From an uncultured Collinsella sp. (lineage in GTDB: Bacteria > Actinomycetota > Coriobacteriia > Coriobacteriales > Coriobacteriaceae): a DNA stretch of 30,693 nt. Both the position numbers and the translations under genes were made by a program. Below the pieces are notes generated by a model. It made no database searches, was not told where the DNA came from, and was given only the letters and a program-made list of their open reading frames with translations. Shown here piece by piece: positions 8,872 through 14,952 of this stretch. The stretch covers positions 1 through 30,693 of the forward strand of contig CABUUG010000007.1 of assembly GCA_902494605.1 (NCBI GenBank). Reading direction: 5' to 3'. Each line of letters begins with the position of its first letter. The stretch's first letter is position 1.

Positions 8872-8946
8872 GGGACAGGTTTATTTTGGTCGGTTTTATC
8901 TGCGGAAACGTCACATCTTAACTTCTGGAGCAAGGCAATCTGTCCC
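8872..8946. repeat. Possible 75-bp element with GGGACAG inverted ends
   Basis: GGGACAG (8872-8878) is matched by CTGTCCC (8940-8946), enclosing a T-rich segment without coding potential between feoB and the FeoB-associated gene. A 7-bp match is weak evidence; the style fits a small dispersed element, but no second copy is in this window. Confidence 0.3.
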
Positions 8947-8956
8947 CCATCGCATC

Positions 8957-8989
8957 AAAAAGCCCGGGTATCGCAAGGATACCCGGGCT
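8957..8989 (-). terminator. Intrinsic terminator of feoB
   Basis: AGCCCGGGTATC (8961-8972) pairs perfectly with 8978-8989 around a 5-nt loop, followed on the minus strand by TTTTT (8961-8957). It lies 30 bp after the feoB stop: a textbook rho-independent terminator. Confidence 0.93.
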
Positions 8990-9018
8990 CGTGGAAAGGG
9001 GCTCGTCCTTATTCGGAC

Positions 9019-11346
9019 TTAAGCGGAAACTGCGGCGGAAGCAGTGTTGGTCTCGTCCTCGTCGGTCCAGACATGCTTGGGCATGGGACGGAAGATCTGG
9101 AAGAGCATCGCAACCAGCAGCACGATGGCCACAACCGTCCAGATACCAAACTGTCCCAACACAAGCAGGTTGTAGAACTGATTGATGAACAGGCCGATCA
9201 CCCACGCGAAGAGGCACTCGTAGCCGATAGCAATCGCGGTCCACTTGCCGGAGTCCATCTGGTTGCGGATGGTACCCATGGCGGCGAAGCAGGGAGCGCA
9301 CAGCAGGTTGAAGGCACCGAATGCCACGCAAGCGCCCATGGTCGGGAACATACCAGCAAATGCGGTCCACAGGCTCGGATCGGTCTCGCCGGCATCGGCA
9401 ACGGACAGCAGCGAGCCAGCGGTAGCGACGACATTCTCCTTGGCGACGAGGCCCGAGACGGTCAGCGCGGTGGCCTGCCAAGTGCTAAAGCCGAGCGGGG
9501 CGAAGATCCAAGCGACCAGGTTGCCGAGCATGGCGAGCACGGAGTAGTCCATGAACTCCTCGGGGATGCCGTCCATCGCAGGCAGGAAGCCGAAGGCACC
9601 ATTGTAGCTGCCGAAGTTGGACAGGAACCAAACCACGACGGTGGAGGCGAAGATGACCGTGCCGGCCTTCTTGATAAAGGCCCAGCAGCGCTCCCACACG
9701 TGCAGCGCCCAAGAGCGGATCGCCGGGAAGTGATAAGCCGGGAGCTCCATGACAAACGGGGTCGGGCGGCCGGCGAAGAGCTTGGTCTTCTTGAGCATGA
9801 GGCCCGAAGCGATGACGGCAAAGACGCCCAGGAAGTAGAACAGCGGGCTGATCCACGCGGCGGTGGTGGAAGAGTCACCGATGATGGAGCCCATGAGCAG
9901 GGCGATGATCGGCAGCTTAGCGCCACAGGGGATGAACGTGGTGGTCATGACCGTCATGCGGCGGTCCTTCTCGTTCTCGATGGTTTTGGTAGCCATGACG
10001 CCGGGGACGCCGCAGCCCGAGGACACGAGCATGGGGATAAAGGACTTACCGGACAGACCAAAGCGGCGGAACACGCGGTCCATGATGAAGGCGACGCGAG
10101 CCATATAGCCGCAGTCCTCCAGGAAGGACAGCATCACAAAGAGCAGGAACATCTGCGGCACGAAGCCGAAGATGGCACCCAGGCCGCCAACGATACCGTC
10201 ACAGACGAGCGAATCGACCAGGCCACCGTCCTCGGTGCCACCCGCCACAAGCGCGTCGTGGACCATGGTGGTAATACCCGGAACATACGGGCCATACTCC
10301 GCCGGGTCAACCGAATCGGCGGCGTCACCCGCAGCCTCGACAGCTGCGTCATAGGCATCGCGGCCCTGGCCGAGCACGTACCAGCCATCGGTACCAAAGA
10401 GCTGGTCGTTGGTGAAGTCGGTCACCGTGCCGCCCAGGGTGGAGACGGCGATGTAGTACACGCAGAACATGATGACCACAAAGATCGGCAGACCCAGGAT
10501 ACGGTTGGTAACCACGCGGTCGATCTTCTCGGAGGTGCTCATCTTGGCCGGAGCCTTGGTCATGCACTCATCGATGATGTGCGCGATGACGCCATAGCGC
10601 TCACCGGTGATGATGGACTCGGCATCGTCATCGCAGTCCTGCTCGCACTGAGCGACCAGCTGCTCCACGCGAGCGGCTTTCTCCTTGGTGAGGTTGATGA
10701 GCTTGCAGGCGTCCGCGTCGCGCTCGAACAGCTTAACGGCGTAATAGCGGCGCTTGTTGGCGGGAACGCTCACCGGAAGGTTGTTCTCGATGTGGTCCAG
10801 AACGTCCTCGATGGAGGAGTCGAACTTGTGCTCCGGCACCTGGCCCTTGGAAGCAGCAGACTTCTTAACCTGCTCGAAGAGCTCCTTGATGCCCTTGTTC
10901 TTAAGAGCGGAGATCATCATGACCGGGCAGCCGAGCTTCTTGGAGAGCTTGTCCGTGTCGATCTTGTCGCCGTTCTTCTCGACCAGGTCGGCCATGTTGA
11001 GGGCGACGACCACGGGCAGACCGGTCTCGATGACCTGAAGCGCCAGGTACAGGTTGCGCTCGAGGTTGGTAGCGTCGACCACCTGGACGACGACATCGGG
11101 CTCGCCGCTCATGAGGTAATCGCGCGAGCACTGCTCTTCGGGGCTGTAGGGGGAAAGCGAGTAGATGCCGGGGAGGTCCGTAATCGTGACGCTCTTGTCA
11201 CTCAGGAGCCTAGCCTCCTTTTTCTCAACCGTGACACCGGGCCAGTTGCCAACGTAGCCGTTGGCGCCGGTGATCAGGTTGAAAAGCGTGGTCTTGCCGC
11301 AGTTGGGGTTACCCGCCAGCGCGACATGGATCTGAGAATCCGCCAT
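9019..11346 (-). CDS. feoB: Ferrous iron transport protein FeoB
   Basis: FeoB imports Fe(II) across the inner membrane and couples transport to an N-terminal GTPase-like domain. The 775-residue product has G1 GNPNCGKTT (12-20), G3 DLPGIYSL, G4 NMAD and G5 SALKN, then a helical spacer and a membrane domain with gate motifs including SSGCGVPGVMATKT and FIPCGAKLP. The loop at about 330-385 is enlarged and acidic. AAGGAAGAAGGA precedes the ATG. Upstream lie an operator-like palindrome (11422-11441) and two feoA genes; downstream is a terminator. The full length and intact motifs indicate a working transporter. Confidence 0.97.
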   Translation of the reverse strand: MADSQIHVALAGNPNCGKTTLFNLITGANGYVGNWPGVTVEKKEARLLSDKSVTITDLPGIYSLSPYSPEEQCSRDYLMSGEPDVVVQVVDATNLERNLYLALQVIETGLPVVVALNMADLVEKNGDKIDTDKLSKKLGCPVMMISALKNKGIKELFEQVKKSAASKGQVPEHKFDSSIEDVLDHIENNLPVSVPANKRRYYAVKLFERDADACKLINLTKEKAARVEQLVAQCEQDCDDDAESIITGERYGVIAHIIDECMTKAPAKMSTSEKIDRVVTNRILGLPIFVVIMFCVYYIAVSTLGGTVTDFTNDQLFGTDGWYVLGQGRDAYDAAVEAAGDAADSVDPAEYGPYVPGITTMVHDALVAGGTEDGGLVDSLVCDGIVGGLGAIFGFVPQMFLLFVMLSFLEDCGYMARVAFIMDRVFRRFGLSGKSFIPMLVSSGCGVPGVMATKTIENEKDRRMTVMTTTFIPCGAKLPIIALLMGSIIGDSSTTAAWISPLFYFLGVFAVIASGLMLKKTKLFAGRPTPFVMELPAYHFPAIRSWALHVWERCWAFIKKAGTVIFASTVVVWFLSNFGSYNGAFGFLPAMDGIPEEFMDYSVLAMLGNLVAWIFAPLGFSTWQATALTVSGLVAKENVVATAGSLLSVADAGETDPSLWTAFAGMFPTMGACVAFGAFNLLCAPCFAAMGTIRNQMDSGKWTAIAIGYECLFAWVIGLFINQFYNLLVLGQFGIWTVVAIVLLVAMLFQIFRPMPKHVWTDEDETNTASAAVSA

Positions 11347-11421
11347 TCAATCCTTCTTCCTTGTGTGCCCGCGCTGCTTTCTCCGCGCAGGCTGGATAAT
11401 GTGCTTCAAAGTTGCAGCATT

Positions 11422-11441
11422 AAGTTAGAAATACCTAACTT
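11422..11441. promoter_or_regulatory. Operator-like palindrome between feoA and feoB
   Basis: AAGTTAG (11422-11428) and CTAACTT (11435-11441) form a 7-bp inverted repeat around AAATAC, in an AT-rich island. On the minus strand it contains TTAGGTA, resembling the half-site of DtxR/IdeR-type iron repressors. It suggests iron control of feoB separately from feoA. No metalloregulator gene is in the window, so the binding protein is unknown. Confidence 0.5.
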
Positions 11442-11469
11442 TATCTGCAGAAATATACGTCGCGAGCCC

Positions 11470-11691
11470 TTACTGGACCTCGACGACGGCCGCCTCCTCC
11501 TTGCGGATGGAAAGCTCGTAGCCGCGCACGTTGATCTCGACCGGATCACCGAGCGGTGCAACCTTCACGACCTTGAACGAAGTGCCCTTGATGAGCCCAA
11601 GGTCCATAAGGTGGCGGCGAAGCGCACCCTCACCGTGAAGCTTGACGATGGTAGAGCTCTCGCCCACCTTAACGTCACCCAACGTCTTCAT
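11470..11691 (-). CDS. feoA: FeoA family protein, copy nearest feoB
   Basis: A 73-residue SH3-like FeoA protein: LGDVKVGESSTIVKL, then HLMDLGLIKGTSFKVVKVAPLGDPVEINVRG-type core, the classic FeoA pattern of a DLGL turn followed by a beta-rich GDP-V-ARGY-like segment. FeoA binds the cytoplasmic side of FeoB and is needed for Fe(II) uptake. An AAAGGGGGA stretch lies upstream of the ATG, with AGAGG immediately before it. The gene sits 39 bp from the preceding feoA and 123 bp before feoB. Confidence 0.9.
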   Translation of the reverse strand: MKTLGDVKVGESSTIVKLHGEGALRRHLMDLGLIKGTSFKVVKVAPLGDPVEINVRGYELSIRKEEAAVVEVQ

Positions 11692-11730
11692 CCTCTTGTC
11701 CCCCTTTCGGTTTTTATGAAATGCTGCGGA

Positions 11731-11973
11731 CTAACCGACAGTCATGATGTGCATGGCAACCTTGGAATCGATGCCAAAGCGTGCGCCCAGCACCGTGACG
11801 ATGATATTGGCACCACTCGAGCTCACCACGTGGATTTCGTTGCCCTCGACAAAGCCGAGGTCCTTGAGGTGGTGCTTCATGTCCTCATTGCCCTTTACAC
11901 GAGACACGCGCACGGTTTCGCCCGCTTTTACCATCGAAAGCGGCATAGCCGGCATCTGCGGTCCGCAAGACAT
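11731..11973 (-). CDS. feoA: FeoA family protein, first gene of the feo cluster
   Basis: An 80-residue FeoA-type protein with the same fold signature as its neighbour: VKAGETVRVSRVKG, HLKDLGFVEGNEIHVV, then a beta segment NIIVTVLGARFGIDSKVA. TTAGGAG stands 6 nt before the ATG. The two FeoA copies differ strongly in sequence, so this is an old paralogue pair rather than a recent duplication; tandem feoA genes occur in other Gram-positive feo operons. It follows a large inverted repeat (12016-12069) that probably contains the operon control site. Confidence 0.9.
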   Translation of the reverse strand: MSCGPQMPAMPLSMVKAGETVRVSRVKGNEDMKHHLKDLGFVEGNEIHVVSSSGANIIVTVLGARFGIDSKVAMHIMTVG

Positions 11974-12015
11974 GAGTGGCTCCTAACGTCAGTTCGTCCT
12001 CAACATCGACGCGAT

Positions 12016-12069
12016 AAAAGTTAACCACGTCTATGTTCGCTTTAGTAAACTAGCACGTGGTTAACTTTT
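12016..12069. promoter_or_regulatory. 15-bp perfect inverted repeat upstream of the feo operon
   Basis: AAAAGTTAACCACGT (12016-12030) is exactly repeated in inverted form at 12055-12069, with a 24-nt spacer that has its own TAGTAAACTA palindrome (12044-12053). It lies 43 bp upstream of the first feoA start. With a hairpin terminator for the preceding gene already at 12120-12150, this looks more like a control site (two inverted operator halves flanking promoter DNA, or a leader hairpin) than a terminator. Confidence 0.55.
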
Positions 12070-12118
12070 TGGGAAGGGCCCTGATTTAGTTTTCGAAAAA
12101 GTTTCCTATACGAAACAA

Positions 12119-12150
12119 AGGCGCCGCAAAGACTGTCTCTTTGCGGCGCC
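12119..12150 (-). terminator. Intrinsic terminator of the HPr-like gene
   Basis: GGCGCCGCAAAG (12120-12131) pairs perfectly with 12139-12150 around 7 nt. On the minus strand a TTTGTTTC tract follows. It lies 56 bp beyond the stop of the HPr-like gene. Confidence 0.85.
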
Positions 12151-12205
12151 TTGTCATACCAATTGATGCAACAGAGGGGACTGCCCCTTTGCCACATTGT
12201 TGAGG

Positions 12206-12454
12206 TTAAAGCGAGAGATTTCTGATCGATGTGACACAGGAGGCCTCATCCACGCCCGAAACACGAAAGACGACGCTCTCGCCGCACTCACCATAGAGGG
12301 CCATGAGTCCCATGACATCGCGGCCATCCGTGTGGCGATCGCCAATGCTGACTGACACGTCGCTACGATGCTTGGCAATGATGTCATAGAGCAGCGCAAC
12401 CGGGCGGGCATGTAATCCCAACGGATCTTTAATCGTCTTTGTAAACTCGACCAT
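12206..12454 (-). CDS. HPr family phosphocarrier protein (Asp at position 46)
   Basis: An 82-residue HPr-fold protein. HPr carries phosphate from enzyme I to the sugar-specific EIIA proteins of the PTS. The active-site motif LGLHARP places the phospho-acceptor at His15, the canonical position, with Arg17 following. The second family motif, usually KSxMGLMxL, reads GRDVMGLMAL, so the residue at 46 is Asp rather than the regulatory Ser. I chose the ATG at 12454 because GGGAGGGG precedes it and the length then matches HPr; the longer reading frame to 12589 has no support. A TACAAT at 12510-12515 (minus) may be its -10 box. No EI or EII gene is nearby. It could be the general HPr or a specialised paralogue. 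Confidence 0.88.
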   Translation of the reverse strand: MVEFTKTIKDPLGLHARPVALLYDIIAKHRSDVSVSIGDRHTDGRDVMGLMALYGECGESVVFRVSGVDEASCVTSIRNLSL

Positions 12455-12567
12455 GTCCCCTCCCACGACATCGCACATTCGGCCGGCAAAACCCAGCCAC
12501 GTGGTAGTTATTGTAGCGTTAGATGCCTGCCGAGGGCCCCTCCGGATACCCCGTGGGCAAAAAGTGG

Positions 12568-12756
12568 CAAATATGAGTACTGTCACCAATTTAGTAGCAG
12601 CAAAATCGAGAGCAAATTGCCTAATTTGAGCGATTCGAAGAGGTTGAAAGCCGTCAAACGCCCTTTACAGGGGGTTAGATAAATTGATTTTGAGCCATTT
12701 TTGCTCAGAACAGGCCGAAAAATATGACACCTCTTTTGCAACAGTACTCATATTTG
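12568..12756. mobile_element. Candidate 189-bp MITE-like element with 16-bp perfect terminal inverted repeats
   Basis: CAAATATGAGTACTGT (12568-12583) is repeated exactly in inverted orientation at 12741-12756. The interior is more AT-rich than the surrounding genes, non-coding in all frames that matter, and contains small hairpins (TGAGC/GCTCA 12691-12707). It lies between the HPr-like gene and the permease terminator. The symmetrical ends around a non-coding core fit a small non-autonomous element or a long-range folded RNA. No transposase or target duplication is evident, and no second copy occurs in the window. Confidence 0.55.
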
Positions 12757-12790
12757 GCATGGTTTTGAACACAGGGTCCAAAACCATGCC
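12756..12790. repeat. 12-bp-stem hairpin next to the inverted-repeat element
   Basis: GGCATGGTTTTG (12756-12767) pairs perfectly with 12779-12790 around an 11-nt loop. Its outermost base coincides with the end of the 16-bp inverted repeat. It may be a second, fallback terminator for the permease or part of the adjacent element. Confidence 0.6.
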
Positions 12791-12801
12791 CCAAAACACA
12801 A

Positions 12802-12829
12802 AAGGAGGGGCCTCGTAAGGCCCCTCCTT
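12802..12829 (-). terminator. Intrinsic terminator of the APC permease gene
   Basis: AAGGAGGGGCCT (12802-12813) pairs perfectly with 12818-12829 around CGTA; the minus strand continues TTTTGTGTTTT. It is 48 bp past the permease stop. Confidence 0.92.
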
Positions 12830-12876
12830 AGGAAAGGGAATCGATTTATTCCACAGCCGCAGATTAATCCTAGCCG

Positions 12877-14340
12877 CTACTCCATCATGTCGAGGACGGA
12901 GGGGCGCAGCTCGCTCTCGGCAGCCTCGGGATCGGTCTCGCGCAGACGGTTGATATAGCGGTTGTACCACATCACGGCAAGGCCCAGGAAGACAACTACG
13001 CCGCCAACGTTGTAGACCAGCGTCAGCCACAGAGGCTGATCGAGCGGAATGGTGCCGCAGATAAGCACGAAGCAGAAGACCACAAGCAGGAATGCAGCAA
13101 TGGCCAGGCCAAAGGTACGCGAACCCATGCGGAAGCCACGGGGAGCAGCGTCAAAGTTCTTGCGCAGCATAAAGTAGGCAAGCAGGATCAGCAGCGGCGG
13201 GAGCAGAGCGGTGGCAGCCGTCATGTTGGTGACGATCATGAGCAGGTCGTCGAGGTTACCGGAGCCCAGGGCCGGGATGATCAGGATGGGGACGACGATG
13301 GCGAACTGCAGCCAGGCAGCGCGGGCAGGAATGCCGTGCTCGTTGAGCTCGACGATCTTGCTACCAAAAACGCCCTTGGGGATCTCGGTGAAGAAGACCT
13401 TGATGGGAGCGGAGGTCCACATCATGAGGGAGCCCAGCGTAGCGGCGAGAAGGATCAGGCCGATGACGCGCGTAGACACTTCCATGGGAATGCCAAAGTG
13501 GGCAAAGACAGCGCCGAACACGTCGAAGATGCCGGTGGAGATGGCAACGCCGCCCTCGGGGATGAACAGGTTAACCAGCAGCGAAGCGCCTGCATACAGA
13601 AGGCCGATGGTCAGGCCGGCGATAACGACGGTGCGCACGAAGGCCTTGACGCCACCCTTAAGGTCGTTAAGGAACACGCCGACAGACTCAGCGCCGCCAA
13701 CGCCCTGGATGATCCAGGCAAGCGTACCGAAGAAGCCCCACATAGTGGCGAAGTTGCTCATGTCGGGAGCCATGTTGGCGGGCGTGGGAGCCGTAGCGAA
13801 CTCAACGCCGCCAAAGGCAGCAGCCAGGGACAGCAGGATGAACACGGCAGTCAGGCCGAGAGCCGCGGTCGAACCGAAGGAGGAAATAGAGCCGATCCAC
13901 TTAGCGCCCTTGGTCGAAACCCACGTGGCGATAGCAAAGACGACGATCTCGATAATGGTGATCCACAGCTGCGAAAGCTCGGCATTGGCACCAAAGAACA
14001 CGTAGCGCGCGTAGATGATGACATTGGGCAGGACGGACGCAAAGAAGAACAGGTTGACGAACCAGTAGCTAAACGCCGTCAGGAATGCCCAGCGGCCGCC
14101 CATCGAGGTCTTGACCCAGGCGTACACGCCCGACTCGGAGTCCTTGTTGAGGCCGACAAACTCGGCGGTAACCAGGGTATAGGGGACAAAGTACAAAAGC
14201 GTGGCGAAGAAGAACGACGGCGCGGCTGCCAAGCCGATAGCCGCGTTGTTGTTGATGATGTTCTTGATACCGAACACGGCGGCGACCGTCATGCCCAGCA
14301 GAGCGAACGAACCAATCGTTCCTCGTTTTTCAGAGCTCAT
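12877..14340 (-). CDS. APC-superfamily amino acid permease, YjeM-like
   Basis: A 487-residue integral membrane protein with about 12 hydrophobic segments. The first carries the APC-type broken-helix region (VAAVFGIKNI), followed by VTAEFVGLNKDSESGVYAWVK-like sequence resembling YjeM and the glutamate/GABA antiporter branch of the APC superfamily. Substrate cannot be told from sequence; an amino acid is most likely. I start it at ATG 14340, with GGGAGG 5 nt before; an in-frame TTG at 14352 overlaps that ribosome site. It lies 153 bp downstream of ebgC on the same strand and has its own strong terminator. A sugar role with ebgAC is not supported by the family. Confidence 0.85.
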   Translation of the reverse strand: MSSEKRGTIGSFALLGMTVAAVFGIKNIINNNAAIGLAAAPSFFFATLLYFVPYTLVTAEFVGLNKDSESGVYAWVKTSMGGRWAFLTAFSYWFVNLFFFASVLPNVIIYARYVFFGANAELSQLWITIIEIVVFAIATWVSTKGAKWIGSISSFGSTAALGLTAVFILLSLAAAFGGVEFATAPTPANMAPDMSNFATMWGFFGTLAWIIQGVGGAESVGVFLNDLKGGVKAFVRTVVIAGLTIGLLYAGASLLVNLFIPEGGVAISTGIFDVFGAVFAHFGIPMEVSTRVIGLILLAATLGSLMMWTSAPIKVFFTEIPKGVFGSKIVELNEHGIPARAAWLQFAIVVPILIIPALGSGNLDDLLMIVTNMTAATALLPPLLILLAYFMLRKNFDAAPRGFRMGSRTFGLAIAAFLLVVFCFVLICGTIPLDQPLWLTLVYNVGGVVVFLGLAVMWYNRYINRLRETDPEAAESELRPSVLDMME

Positions 14341-14493
14341 AAGCCCTCCCAATCATCTATTAAATGTCATCTAAACCCGTCCGAGCTGCAAGTGCAAACA
14401 CGGACGGTGCACCTGCTAAGGGGAATGGGGAAAAGGGAGTCAACAAAGCCATCCCCCTTAACGGCGCGAAGCAAACGTCCAGGCGGACGAATA

Positions 14494-14949
14494 CTACTTG
14501 TTGGGGAAGGAATATCCTTCAACCGTCACGTGCAGTACCACGACGCGGGGATCCGCGGCATCAGCCACGACACGGTAGGCCTCGTCGATCTCGACGACAG
14601 CAACGCCGCCGGCGGGAATCGTCACAGTCTCCCCCGTACCCTCAAAGCGCTCGCGATCATCGATATCGCTGTAGGCGCGGGTGCAGGTGAGGCCTGCCTT
14701 GGGGGCAACCTCGACAGTCAGGTCGCCGTCGAGCGGGGCGAGCACGGCATGATAGCGACGGTGACCGACCAGATCGGCGGTAGCGGCCTCGTGGGCGTTC
14801 ACCCACCAATACACCAACGAGTCGCCGATGGAGTACGCCACATCGTGCTGCAGTTCAGAAACGCCGTCGAGCGCCTGGCCGGTACGCATCCACTTCTTGA
14901 CGGACTTCATCTGAGCATCGAAGTCGGCACGCGAGTTAAAGACATGCAT
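14494..14949 (-). CDS. ebgC: Beta-galactosidase small subunit EbgC (YhcH/YjgK/YiaL family)
   Basis: EbgC is the small subunit required for full activity of the Ebg beta-galactosidase. The 151-residue cupin-like protein matches the family throughout: KKWMRTGQALDGV, AYSIGDSLVYW, GHRRYHAVLAPLDG, GETVTIPAGGVAVVEIDEAYR and the C-terminal FPNK (FHNK in the E. coli protein). Length is nearly that of the E. coli protein (149). It starts 3 nt after the ebgA stop, so the two are translated as a unit. EbgC-type proteins are also found alone as sugar-processing enzymes, but adjacency to ebgA settles the role here. Confidence 0.93.
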   Translation of the reverse strand: MHVFNSRADFDAQMKSVKKWMRTGQALDGVSELQHDVAYSIGDSLVYWWVNAHEAATADLVGHRRYHAVLAPLDGDLTVEVAPKAGLTCTRAYSDIDDRERFEGTGETVTIPAGGVAVVEIDEAYRVVADAADPRVVVLHVTVEGYSFPNK

Positions 14950-14952
14950 GGC

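Larger units (their letters stand above)
12455..12876. other. 422-bp gene-free stretch holding repeats and terminators
   Basis: Between the HPr-like start and the permease stop there is no credible gene. It holds the HPr-like upstream region (12455-12567), a 189-bp segment bounded by inverted repeats (12568-12756), a 12-bp-stem hairpin (12756-12790) and the permease terminator (12802-12829). Confidence 0.8.

Noticed and set aside
9073..12024. 983-codon plus-strand frame spanning feoB and both feoA genes
   Set aside because: Antisense shadow of three well-supported genes; it also crosses their intergenic control sites.
12665..13030. 121-codon minus-strand frame at the end of the permease gene
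   Set aside because: Half of it is the permease in another frame and the rest runs through a terminator and the inverted-repeat element.
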